In this document: positions 1 through 7,108 of the stretch, piece after piece
Position numbering within the stretch: the first letter of the stretch is position 1
How the letters are laid out: every line of letters begins with the position of its first letter
Assembly: GCA_045540275.1 (NCBI GenBank)
Contig: JAZQGX010000126.1
Coordinates: 1-16,172, forward strand
Source: RGIG8368 sp045540275
GTDB taxonomy: Bacteria; Verrucomicrobiota; Kiritimatiellia; RFP12; UBA1067
Length of the DNA: 16,172 nucleotides
Reading direction: 5' to 3'
Notes under the pieces: generated by a model
Told to the model about the DNA's origin: nothing
The model's database searches: none
What the model saw: the letters and a program-made list of their open reading frames with translations, nothing else
Program-made: the position numbers and the translations under genes

Positions 1-1
1 G

Positions 2-247
2 AATCTTGTTGCCGATATCGAGACAATGGCGGTAGGGCAATTGCAAGAAGAAAACATCTCTGGAGTAAGTGCGGTGACAAACACTGTGTTTATCGCTAAA
101 ACGCCGGATGAGCCGCAGTATGATGCAGATGGGAATCAAACTAAAGTCGCCACGAAAACCGGCGTGTGGCAAGTGTCGTACAATGGAGAGAATCGTCCGG
201 TTAGCATATTGCTTAACGGTGAAATAGTGGAGTACTTATGCGAATAG
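2..247 (+). CDS. RHS/YD-repeat protein, C-terminal fragment (5' end outside window)
   Basis: The reading frame is open from the first base of the window, so the ATG at 26 is probably internal and the gene starts upstream. Visible signatures are the YD-repeat core YDADGNQT, followed after a short gap by GVWQVSYNGENRPV, which matches the usual RHS repeat pattern of Tyr-Asp, Gly-Asn and a terminal Glu-Asn-Arg. The protein stops 20 residues after that motif, with no further repeat and no recognisable toxin domain. RHS proteins are large, secreted or surface-bound shells that often carry a variable C-terminal tip; here the tip, if any, is very short. The stop overlaps the start of the next gene by 10 bases. 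It could be an intact end or a truncated one. Confidence 0.75.
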   Translation, partial: NLVADIETMAVGQLQEENISGVSAVTNTVFIAKTPDEPQYDADGNQTKVATKTGVWQVSYNGENRPVSILLNGEIVEYLCE

Positions 248-969
248 TTGTTTGGTTTTTAGTTACAGTATGTTTCATCTACGCATTGAGAGCTTCGCAA
301 GTTTCAGGTAGTTGTCATATCTGTGATTCATTGGGGTGTTTTAAAAACCTAGATCAGAATAATGATATTTCAAAAAAATCTGAAATAAGCCACGGTGATT
401 TTGGATGTAGAATTTTGAGAATCTGTTCTGTTCCAGATAAAAAGTCCAGTAATCTTTGTCGATATGAATGGTATATAAGCATTACAAATAAATCAGAAAG
501 GCAGTCCTTTAACCTTGGTGGCGATGAGTTGTTTTGCCGTTTTAATTTTTTGTATTCAGAGGAAAAATTTGTAAATCATGGTGGATTCACTCGCGTGTCG
601 TCGTGCGATGGTGGACATATATCTGTAAAAGCCAGTAAAAACAGTTCTGCTTCCGCATCAAAACAACAAGGTGCTGATACTGCTTTTGGGGCTGAATTGT
701 TCTTAGACGGTACAATAAGAACAAGAATTCGTGCAACGACAGTATGCAAAGATGACAGTGACGCTAACATCGCGAAAGATATTATAAAAACAAACGCTTA
801 TAAGCTTGATCATTCACCGCTTATCAGTTTGCCCCCCAAAAAGTCCGTTCTGCTCAAGATTTCGTATTCCTCAATAATCGCGGACAATGCTAGAACGTTG
901 GATTCCGAGTCACAAACGCTAATTCTCAGGTATATATTGAATTGGAACACGGATTTAATCCTGATATGA
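238..969 (+). CDS. Secreted cysteine-containing orphan protein
   Basis: I do not recognise this 243-residue protein. Its N-terminus is a plausible Sec signal peptide: an Arg at position 2, a hydrophobic core from about residue 4 to 17, and a small-residue region ending near VSG before Cys26. The mature part has about nine cysteines, including a CxxC at 26-29, which fits an exported, disulfide-bonded protein. It is visibly richer in A+T than the genes after 1465. The ATG overlaps the RHS stop by 10 bases and has a GGAG about five bases upstream, so translation is probably coupled to the RHS gene. It may be a partner or immunity-type protein for the RHS product, but nothing in the sequence proves this. 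The last 15 or so residues may be out of the ancestral frame (see the entry at 966). Confidence 0.6.
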   Translation: MRIVVWFLVTVCFIYALRASQVSGSCHICDSLGCFKNLDQNNDISKKSEISHGDFGCRILRICSVPDKKSSNLCRYEWYISITNKSERQSFNLGGDELFCRFNFLYSEEKFVNHGGFTRVSSCDGGHISVKASKNSSASASKQQGADTAFGAELFLDGTIRTRIRATTVCKDDSDANIAKDIIKTNAYKLDHSPLISLPPKKSVLLKISYSSIIADNARTLDSESQTLILRYILNWNTDLILI

Positions 970-1082
970 ACGTGGATATTGAAATTGATTATAATCGAAT
1001 TATCGAAGAAATGCATAAGAGAGAGGCAACCAGCGATGACCATGAGCCTCTTTATGAAACAAGTAGTCTTATATCTTCATAA
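966..1082 (+). CDS. Small ORF coupled by ATGA, or displaced 3' end of the preceding gene
   Basis: This reading frame encodes 38 residues and is strongly acidic. Its ATG overlaps the preceding stop codon as ATGA, the classic arrangement for translational coupling. However, the same frame stays open upstream to 894 and reads smoothly into the small ORF (NSQVYIELEHGFNPDMNVDI). The annotated end of the upstream gene in its own frame is a low-complexity Leu/Ile/Asn string. A single-base deletion between about 905 and 935 in a longer ancestral gene would explain both facts. I cannot choose between a true small gene and a frameshifted tail. Confidence 0.35.
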   Translation: MNVDIEIDYNRIIEEMHKREATSDDHEPLYETSSLISS

Positions 1083-1247
1083 ACATGTAATCAATTTGTC
1101 ATGAATTTACAGTGCGGCGTTTTCCGTTTCGTTGCCGAACGACTGTTACAAACAAGCGTATTTCCTTTTGAAATGATGCTAAACCCGTATCTCCATCCGT
1201 TTCTCAATCTCGGTGCACCCCCTAAATTAAAAACTTTTGTTTTTTGT

Positions 1248-1276
1248 TTGAACTCCGAATGAATATTTGCTAGTAT
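1248..1276 (+). promoter_or_regulatory. Promoter of the tRNA-Ser gene
   Basis: A -35 element TTGAAC (1248-1253) is followed by a 17-bp spacer and a -10 element TAGTAT (1271-1276). The -10 is preceded by TGC, an extended -10 arrangement. Transcription would begin near 1283, about 10 bases before the mature tRNA. The stretch after the -10 includes a GTCCCG run, as is common at stable-RNA promoters. Confidence 0.6.
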
Positions 1277-1292
1277 GAGTCCCGTTTTAAGC

Positions 1293-1382
1293 GGAGAGGT
1301 GTCCGAGTGGTCGAAGGTGCAGCATTGGAAATGCTGTATGTCAGCAATGGCATCGAGGGTCCGAATCCCTCCCTCTCCGCCA
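1293..1382 (+). tRNA. tRNA-Ser (anticodon GGA)
   Basis: The acceptor strand GGAGAGG (1293-1299) pairs with CCTCTCC (1372-1378), followed by discriminator G and an encoded CCA (1380-1382). The anticodon stem CAGCA/TGCTG (1320-1324 and 1332-1336) encloses the loop TTGGAAA, giving anticodon GGA at 1327-1329, which reads serine codons UCC and UCU. A long variable arm follows, as expected for class II tRNA-Ser, then a T arm of GAGGG/CCCTC with loop TCCGAAT. T-rich runs just after the CCA may help end transcription. Confidence 0.97.
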
Positions 1383-1464
1383 TTTTTGTACTCTTTTTTC
1401 GGCGAGAGGGGATTTGCTGATTTAATCGCTGTAAATCTGCTGTCGCGGACAGGGAAGGAACGAC

Positions 1465-2994
1465 ATGGCAAATCTCGCTAATATCCGGCATTATGATTCG
1501 GTAGCCGATTACGTCCGTAATTTCATTCAGCAACCCCAGATCGACAGATATTTGCCCGGCGGAAAACATTTTGTAGACGAGGGCAGAATTTTTAACGATT
1601 TGTCTTTGGCTGCTTCTGCTCCTAAAAACGACCCGGTCCGGGTACGGGAGATAATTGCGCGCGCTCGCACCTTGAATACGCTTGATCCTGCTGACACGGC
1701 ATATCTTCTTTACGTCGACGATCCGGAACTGCTTGCCGAGATGGAGCAGGCGGCTGAGGAAATCAAAAAATCGGTGTACGACAACCGGATTGTGATGTTC
1801 GCCCCGCTATACACCTCCAATCTTTGCGTCAACCGGTGCAAGTATTGCGGTTTCCGCTGCGACAACGCCGATGAAAAACGCCGCAAGTTGTCAATGGATG
1901 AAATCGCCGAAGAGGTGGATGTGCTTGCCGGGAAAATCGGGCACAAGCGTCTGATTGCCGTCTACGGTGAGCACCCCTCGACTTCTACCGAATACATCGC
2001 CGAGTCGATCGAGACAATGTACAAGCGCAAAATCCTTTCGCCGCGAGGCACGCCGGTAGGCATTCGCCGGGTGAATGTAAACGCCGCGCCGCTGCCAATC
2101 GAGGATTTGCGGGTTTTGCATGAAGTCGGGATCGGCACTTTTCAGGTTTTCCAGGAAACTTACCACCGTCCGACATACGAGGCATTGCATCCGGCAGATA
2201 CGGTTAAGGGCAATTACGATTGGCGCACAACCTGTTTCCACCGCTGTCTTGAAGCTGGGGTTGACGATGTCGGTCTGGGAGTTCTTTTCGGGCTTTATGA
2301 CTGGCGTTTTGAGGTCATGTCGCTCATTTATCATTCGCGCGATCTTGAACAGCGCTTCGGTATCGGGCCGCACACCATATCCTTCCCGCGTCTCGAGCCT
2401 GCCAGCGGTACCGATGTGCCGGAAAAATCGCCGTATCTGGTTGACGATGCGACCTTCCGCAGGATTGTGCTGGCGACAAGATTGTCGGTGCCTTACACCG
2501 GCATGATTCTGACGTGCCGCGAAAGCCCGGAGACGAGGAACGCCGGATTGCACTGGGGCGCTACGCAGATGGACGCCAGCAGCAATATCGCGATTAAGGG
2601 GTACAGTGAGTTCGAGAACGAGTCGATGCAAGTGAAAGACCGTCAGCAGTTCATGCTTTCCGACAACCGCTCATTGACCGAACTTATCTGCACTTTCGCC
2701 CGTCAGGGGGTGATCACATCATTCTGCACGGCGGGGTATCGCTGCGGACGGACGGGCGGATGCATTATGGATGCGCTCAAGACGGGCAAGGAAGGAAAAT
2801 TCTGCAAGGTCAATGCGGTGTTGACGTTCCGGGAATGGCTTGACGATTTCGCATCGAAAGAGGCGCTGGAGATTTGTACTCCGGTAATCGAGAGCGAGCT
2901 GGCCGCCATCGAGCGTGATCTGCCGAAATTCTGGCCGACGGTCAAAGAGCATTACGATCGCATCTGCAGGGGCGAGCGCGATCTCTTCTTTTAA
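1465..2994 (+). CDS. hydG: HydG-type radical SAM tyrosine lyase ([FeFe]-hydrogenase maturation)
   Basis: HydG cleaves tyrosine by radical SAM chemistry to give the CO and cyanide ligands of the [FeFe]-hydrogenase H-cluster, in the cytoplasm, working with HydE and HydF. The radical SAM cluster motif CX3CX2C is at Cys121, Cys125 and Cys128, inside a TIM-barrel domain. The stretches GLYDWRFEV, GPHTISFPRL and VPYTGMILT are HydG-like. The C-terminal auxiliary-cluster motif, classically CX2CX22C, here has Cys421 and Cys447 in the right places, but the middle position is Gly424; Cys427 and Cys433 lie nearby. At 509 residues it is somewhat longer than common HydG proteins. The ATG has AAGGAA five bases upstream. 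It heads an operon with the histidine kinase, 14 bases downstream. No hydrogenase lies in the window, so it could be a HydG-like paralogue with another role. Confidence 0.88.
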   Translation: MANLANIRHYDSVADYVRNFIQQPQIDRYLPGGKHFVDEGRIFNDLSLAASAPKNDPVRVREIIARARTLNTLDPADTAYLLYVDDPELLAEMEQAAEEIKKSVYDNRIVMFAPLYTSNLCVNRCKYCGFRCDNADEKRRKLSMDEIAEEVDVLAGKIGHKRLIAVYGEHPSTSTEYIAESIETMYKRKILSPRGTPVGIRRVNVNAAPLPIEDLRVLHEVGIGTFQVFQETYHRPTYEALHPADTVKGNYDWRTTCFHRCLEAGVDDVGLGVLFGLYDWRFEVMSLIYHSRDLEQRFGIGPHTISFPRLEPASGTDVPEKSPYLVDDATFRRIVLATRLSVPYTGMILTCRESPETRNAGLHWGATQMDASSNIAIKGYSEFENESMQVKDRQQFMLSDNRSLTELICTFARQGVITSFCTAGYRCGRTGGCIMDALKTGKEGKFCKVNAVLTFREWLDDFASKEALEICTPVIESELAAIERDLPKFWPTVKEHYDRICRGERDLFF

Positions 2995-3008
2995 GTTAGG
3001 GGACGGTG

Positions 3009-4169
3009 ATGGCTTCTGGGTTTTTCGACAGATTAGTTACCAAAATCGACAAGCTGAATCCGGAAAGCTTACAGACGCATCTGCTTCGTCTTGCCGATGA
3101 ACGCGGTTTTCTTGAAACGATTTTCCAGAGCATCCAGGAAGGTATCATGGTGATAGACTCCTCCGGAGTCCTTCAATATTCCAATCAGGCCGCTGGCAAA
3201 CTTTTGGGCTTTTCCCCCGCGCAGTCGCGCAGCCGCTCGATGTTGCGGTATTTGCGCGAGTGGGATTGGGAGCACATTCTGGAGATCGCCAATAGCGATG
3301 AATGGGCTTCGGTGACCACTCGCGAAATCGAAATCATGTATCCGGATCACCGGTTCGTCAGCATTTACGCAACGCCCGTCGGAGATGGGGGACGTTCGAT
3401 TCTGCTGATGCTTCGTGATGTGACAGACGCGCATGAACGCGAAAGTTCGGCAATCGAGAGCGAGAGAACCGACGCGGTCAAACAGCTTGCCGCAGGGGTG
3501 GCGCATGAAATCGGCAACCCCTTGAACGCGCTTAACATACATCTTCAGCTTTTGGATCGCGAGCTGCGCTCGGAGCGGAAGCTTGACGCGGAGTCTCGCG
3601 ATTACTACCGGCAGCTGGTAGAGACGGCGCGTTCGGAAGTGGGACGATTGGATTCCATAATCCGCCAGTTCCTCGGGGCGCTTCGTCCCTCCCGCCCGAA
3701 TTTGAAGCCGGAGACGCCGGTCGTGGTTTTGCGCGACGCTTTGCAGCTGTTGAAAAGCGAATTGGAAAACCGCGGGATTGAGGTCTCGGTCGAGGCTCCG
3801 TCTTTCGTTCCACATGTGCTGCTTGATTCGCAACAAATAAAACAGGTGTTTTACAATCTCGTCAAAAACGCGATGGATGCGATGTCGGACAACGGCAAGC
3901 TGCGAATCGTTTTTGACGTTACCGATGCCTTTGTCAACGTTTCGGTATGGGATAACGGCAAAGGAATCGCCTCTGGCGAACTGGGCAGAATCTTTGAACC
4001 GTTCCACACCACCAAAAGCAGTGGAACCGGACTGGGGTTGATGATTGTCAAAAGAATTGTCGAGGACCATGGCGGCGAAATCGAGGTGGCCAGCAAGGAA
4101 GGGGCCGGAAGTTGCTTTAAAATCCGTTTGCCTTTGGCCGAACGCCGAATACGCAGACTTACACGATAA
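3009..4169 (+). CDS. Soluble PAS-domain sensor histidine kinase (NtrB-like)
   Basis: This 386-residue protein has no membrane segment or signal peptide, so it should sense a cytoplasmic cue. A PAS domain covers roughly residues 35-140. A HisKA dimerisation helix carries the phosphoacceptor His166 in GVAHEIGNPLNAL. The HATPase domain shows the N box (Asn283 and Asn287), G1 (DNGKG, 315-319), the F box (FEPFHTTKS) and G2 (GTGLGL, 339-344), so all catalytic motifs are intact. The architecture is that of NtrB-type kinases, which usually act on a sigma-54 activator; no response regulator is present nearby. I chose ATG 3009 because AGGGG at 2998-3002 is well spaced for it; an in-frame GTG lies one codon earlier. 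It sits between hydG (14-base gap) and the phosphoesterase (19-base gap), so co-transcription is likely. The signal it senses is unknown. Confidence 0.9.
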   Translation: MASGFFDRLVTKIDKLNPESLQTHLLRLADERGFLETIFQSIQEGIMVIDSSGVLQYSNQAAGKLLGFSPAQSRSRSMLRYLREWDWEHILEIANSDEWASVTTREIEIMYPDHRFVSIYATPVGDGGRSILLMLRDVTDAHERESSAIESERTDAVKQLAAGVAHEIGNPLNALNIHLQLLDRELRSERKLDAESRDYYRQLVETARSEVGRLDSIIRQFLGALRPSRPNLKPETPVVVLRDALQLLKSELENRGIEVSVEAPSFVPHVLLDSQQIKQVFYNLVKNAMDAMSDNGKLRIVFDVTDAFVNVSVWDNGKGIASGELGRIFEPFHTTKSSGTGLGLMIVKRIVEDHGGEIEVASKEGAGSCFKIRLPLAERRIRRLTR

Positions 4170-4188
4170 ACAAAAAAAGGAGGACTAT

Positions 4189-5682
4189 ATGAACATCAGC
4201 AGAAGAGGTTTTTTCGGCTCGGCGGCGGCGTTTGGATTGCTGTCAGCCGGATGCAGGGCATTCGCCGTGCCAGCGGGCACGGTCATCGGCGATCCGAAAA
4301 AATTGCGACTCAAGTTCGGAGTGCTCAGCGATGTCCATTTGAAAAACGGAATGGTGAAAGAACCCGAAAAGACAGTGTTCTTCCACGCGCTGGAGTGGTT
4401 TTCAAAGAACGGAGCCGATGCGGTTGTGTTTGCCGGCGATATCACCGACAACGCTTCAATTCCGCAGTTTGAATGTTTTTCCAAGGTGTGGAATTTGGCG
4501 TTCCCGAACGGAAAGCGGGCGGACGGCGGCGATATCGTCTGCGTGGCGGCCAACGGAAACCACGACACCTATTCGAAAAACTGGCGTGAAAACTATGCCA
4601 AATACATCCATCATGCACCGTATGAAGACAATTTCATCAAAACCGTGAAGGGATATACCTTCCTTTGCGTGAACTGGAACGGAATCGGCAAGGCGCATGA
4701 GTTTATCAATCGGGAGGCCGCTAAACTGCCCAAGGACAAACCTTTCTTCTACATTCAGCATAAGCATCCCGGCAATACCTGCTATAGCAGTTGGGCATGG
4801 GGTGCCGACAGCGGAAACACGACGCGTGCGCTTTCCAAATACGGCAATGCCGTCGCTTTCTCCGGCCACTCGCACTATACTTTGACCGACGAGCGCTCGA
4901 TCTGGCAGGGCGGATTTACCTCGATCGGGACGAGCTCGCTCTCCTACACGTCGTACGACTACGACTATCGCGAGAATCAGCAGGTGGTGTTTCCGGGACC
5001 TGCCGATGCGGTAAAGCGACCCCGGACCATGCGTTGCATCAATGGCTCGCCGGGCAAACAGGGAATGATGGTTTCAGTATTCGACGATCATTTGCGCATT
5101 GAGCGGTATGATTTTGTTGCGAATGCCTCCCTTGGCGACGACTGGATCGTGCCTACGGGAGAGAATGCTCCGCGACCGTACAACTTCAAAGACCATGCTG
5201 CGCGCCGTACCGCTCCCGAATTTCCAGAAGGAGCGGGAGATGCGATCTCGTTCAAGCTGCTTTGCAGCGATGAAGAGTTGAGAAAGTGCCATCTCGAAGT
5301 GAAAAACGAGTTTTCCAAGCTGAAGAAGACAAAAGAGGAACTGGACAAAGAGTTAAAGGAGCGCGAGTCCAAGCTTCCTCCCCGTAAAGTCCGAATCGAG
5401 TTTCCGACGGCCGAGGCGCGCAACGGCTGCCAGGTATTCGAGTATCAGGTCACGGCAATTCTGCTTGAGCGCGATCTTGATTTGCCGTTCATGGCGCGTC
5501 GGGTCATGGCACCGGAGTATTTTTACGGGCCGGACACGGTGCGGACCGCCGGAAGCTGCGAATTGCTGCTGGCGGATATGCCGGCCGGATCCCGCATCCG
5601 TTTTGAGATTACCCCGATGGAGTGTTTTGGCAAGAAAGGCAAGCCGATTCTGTCCAAGGTCTGGCGTTCTCCCCGTCGATGA
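4189..5682 (+). CDS. Tat-exported calcineurin-like metallophosphoesterase
   Basis: The 497-residue product starts with a twin-arginine signal, SRRGFF (residues 4-9), a hydrophobic stretch, and a likely AFA cleavage site at 24-26. Cys22 could suggest a lipoprotein, but Ser rather than Leu at -3 makes that weaker. The metallophosphoesterase metal-site motifs appear in order: DVH (Asp48, His50), GDITD (Asp84), GNHD (124-126), His191 and GHSH (His227, His229). A charged, coiled-coil-like segment (about 361-396) links to a beta-rich C-terminal domain (398-497) that resembles a fibronectin III fold. It therefore probably hydrolyses phosphate esters outside the cytoplasm; the substrate cannot be read from the sequence. 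The start has a strong AAAGGAGG Shine-Dalgarno sequence. An upstream in-frame extension to 4045 lies inside the kinase gene and was rejected. It is the third gene of the hydG operon. Confidence 0.88.
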   Translation: MNISRRGFFGSAAAFGLLSAGCRAFAVPAGTVIGDPKKLRLKFGVLSDVHLKNGMVKEPEKTVFFHALEWFSKNGADAVVFAGDITDNASIPQFECFSKVWNLAFPNGKRADGGDIVCVAANGNHDTYSKNWRENYAKYIHHAPYEDNFIKTVKGYTFLCVNWNGIGKAHEFINREAAKLPKDKPFFYIQHKHPGNTCYSSWAWGADSGNTTRALSKYGNAVAFSGHSHYTLTDERSIWQGGFTSIGTSSLSYTSYDYDYRENQQVVFPGPADAVKRPRTMRCINGSPGKQGMMVSVFDDHLRIERYDFVANASLGDDWIVPTGENAPRPYNFKDHAARRTAPEFPEGAGDAISFKLLCSDEELRKCHLEVKNEFSKLKKTKEELDKELKERESKLPPRKVRIEFPTAEARNGCQVFEYQVTAILLERDLDLPFMARRVMAPEYFYGPDTVRTAGSCELLLADMPAGSRIRFEITPMECFGKKGKPILSKVWRSPRR

Positions 5683-5702
5683 AGGGATAGGAAGCTTTTG
5701 GC

Positions 5703-5731
5703 TTGAGCTTGAATCCGTAAAACTGTAGAAT
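5703..5731 (+). promoter_or_regulatory. Promoter of the FGE-fold protein gene
   Basis: TTGAGC (5703-5708), a 17-bp spacer and TAGAAT (5726-5731) form a good sigma-70-type promoter between the phosphoesterase stop and the next start. The expected transcript begins near 5738 and gives a 5' leader of about 27 bases that carries the GGAGG ribosome binding site. This suggests the FGE-fold gene is transcribed separately from the hydG block. Confidence 0.55.
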
Positions 5732-5764
5732 GAATCCGTTAAAGCTTAAAGGAGGAATTATTTT

Positions 5765-6712
5765 ATGAAGGCGAATTTTGTTGTGACAATGGCGGCGTCG
5801 CTGTTGTGCGGTGTGATGTCTGCGAAGGCGGACAAGGATTTGTATTGCGTGATTGATCTTTCTGCGGGGCCGAATGCCAAGTCATATCCGGTTTCCTATC
5901 TGGAATCGGAGCCGACGGGGGGATGGACGCAGGAATACAAGACGACCAAGATGGTGTTCCGCAAGATACCCGCGGGCAAATTTGTGATGGGCAGCCCCGT
6001 GTCTGAAGTCGGACGCGACGACAACGAAATCCAGCATGAGGTGACATTGACCAAGCCGTTCTACATGGGGGTCTTCGAGGTTACCCAGAAGCAGTGGAAG
6101 CTTATCACCGGAAAGACGCCTTCGATGTTGAAGGGGGATGATCGTCCTGCCGACTTGATAAGTTTCAATATGATCCGAGGCGAGACGAAGGGTGCTCAGT
6201 GGCCGCTTTCCTCCGATGTTGACAGTGACAGTTTGGTGGGGCGTCTCCGCGCACGCACCAAGCTTACGGGTATTGATTTGCCGACCGAGGCGCAGTGGGA
6301 ATATGCTTGCCGTGCGGGAACGGTTTCCGCGCTCAATAACGGTATGAATCTTACCAATGATACGTCTGATGCGTCGATTAACGACATTGCCCGGAATTTC
6401 TACACGATGAGCGACAAGCGCGGTGGCGGAACGACGAAATCGGTTACGGTGGGTAGCTACAAGCCCAACGCCTGGGGATTGTACGATATGCACGGCAATC
6501 TCTGGGAGTATTGCCTTGATTGGATGGCGCCTTACGATCTTAAAGACTGTGTCGATCCGAAAGGTCCGAAAGAGGGGCGTTTTCGCGTATTGCGCGGCGG
6601 TTCGTGGTTTGACCGCTTCATGCGTTACAACCGCTCGGCTTTTCGCCATTTCTTCCCAGTGGAACGCAGAGATTGGTCTTATGGCTGTCGCTTGACGATA
6701 CAATCTCGCTAA
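5765..6712 (+). CDS. Secreted SUMF1/FGE-fold protein without the catalytic cysteines
   Basis: This 315-residue protein has a Sec signal peptide (hydrophobic residues 4-19, AKA cleavage site near 22) and a formylglycine-generating-enzyme-sulfatase domain from about 62 to the end. Characteristic stretches are IPAGKFVMGS (68-77), FEVTQKQW (104-111), LPTEAQWEYACRAG (172-185), DMHGNLWEYCLDW (241-253) and RVLRGGSW (274-281). In true FGE two cysteines follow the GGS motif and perform cysteine oxidation; here the matching positions are Asp and Tyr (GGSWFDRFMRY), so sulfatase activation is not expected. Such cysteine-less homologues are common and mostly of unknown role, possibly binding or scaffolding. 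The ribosome binding site GGAGG lies nine bases before the ATG. No sulfatase gene is adjacent. Confidence 0.88.
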   Translation: MKANFVVTMAASLLCGVMSAKADKDLYCVIDLSAGPNAKSYPVSYLESEPTGGWTQEYKTTKMVFRKIPAGKFVMGSPVSEVGRDDNEIQHEVTLTKPFYMGVFEVTQKQWKLITGKTPSMLKGDDRPADLISFNMIRGETKGAQWPLSSDVDSDSLVGRLRARTKLTGIDLPTEAQWEYACRAGTVSALNNGMNLTNDTSDASINDIARNFYTMSDKRGGGTTKSVTVGSYKPNAWGLYDMHGNLWEYCLDWMAPYDLKDCVDPKGPKEGRFRVLRGGSWFDRFMRYNRSAFRHFFPVERRDWSYGCRLTIQSR

Positions 6713-6859
6713 GTGAGCGAATGCGTACAAGCGAAAAATGGGTGTGCGCCAGAAGAAAAATCTTCAACCAAGTTGACGACTGGTGATGATGCGCTTTTTA
6801 AAGATATCGATTTTCCCGATGAAATGTGTTACGTATGGGAAGTGGAGAGAATTTCGTAG
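6713..6859 (+). other. Open in-frame tail after the FGE-fold gene stop
   Basis: Directly after the TAA of the FGE-fold gene, the same frame stays open for 48 more codons to a TAG at 6857-6859, beginning with GTG. The translation is plausible protein, mixed and acidic, ending DIDFPDEMCYVWEVERIS. It could be a remnant of a longer ancestral protein or of another gene, or chance. There is no clear ribosome binding site for the GTG. I do not call it a gene. Confidence 0.3.
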
Positions 6860-6871
6860 CGCATTCTTGGC

Positions 6872-6926
6872 GAGTTCCGGGTTTTGAGTTCCGGGTTTCC
6901 TTTTCTACAACTCGAAACTCGGAGCT
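6872..6926 (+). repeat. Tandem 13-mer with an adjoining imperfect hairpin
   Basis: GAGTTCCGGGTTT occurs twice in tandem (6872-6884 and 6886-6898). The second copy also pairs with downstream bases: 6887-6899 against 6914-6926 forms a 13-bp stem with two G-T wobbles around a 14-base loop. No T-run follows on either strand, so it is not a classical terminator. It looks like a small dispersed palindromic repeat element, though only one locus is visible here. Confidence 0.6.
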
Positions 6927-7054
6927 AACCAAAGGGCAAAATCTTTTATTCCTCCAGAGATTCCAAAACTATAACTAAGTCGCATTGACTGATGGGCGGT
7001 TCAGCTTTTGCCGAAATCGGCGCGGACGCAGCCGAAATGTCTTGGACAAATTTA

Positions 7055-7101
7055 AAATGACAGGGCGCGGGGCGACGTCGGTCAACACACCCCTGTCATT
7101 T
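7055..7101 (-). terminator. Hairpin after the ATPase gene, probable - strand terminator
   Basis: AAATGACAGGG (7055-7065) and CCCTGTCATTT (7091-7101) form a perfect 11-bp inverted repeat around a 25-base loop, beginning eight bases past the ATPase stop on the - strand. Read on the - strand the hairpin ends in a short T-rich stretch (CATTTTAAATTT), consistent with an intrinsic terminator. The loop is long, so a role as a small mobile or palindromic element is also possible. Confidence 0.5.
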
Positions 7102-7108
7102 GGAATAT

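Larger units (their letters stand above)
6713..7108. other. Intergenic region between the FGE-fold gene and the ATPase gene
   Basis: These 396 bases hold the open in-frame tail (to 6859), the tandem 13-mer and hairpin (6872-6926), and a terminator-like hairpin at 7055-7101. In 6927-7054 I see no gene, RNA or regulatory signal that I can support. Confidence 0.6.

Noticed and set aside
1091..1569. - strand ORFs across the tRNA-Ser region
   Set aside because: They run through the tRNA gene and the start of hydG, and their translations are not protein-like.
3069..4070. 333-codon ORF antisense to the histidine kinase
   Set aside because: It is a shadow of the kinase frame; the + strand product has every kinase motif intact.
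4045..4188. Upstream in-frame extension of the metallophosphoesterase
   Set aside because: It lies inside the kinase gene, and the ATG at 4189 has a strong GGAGG and begins exactly with a Tat signal.
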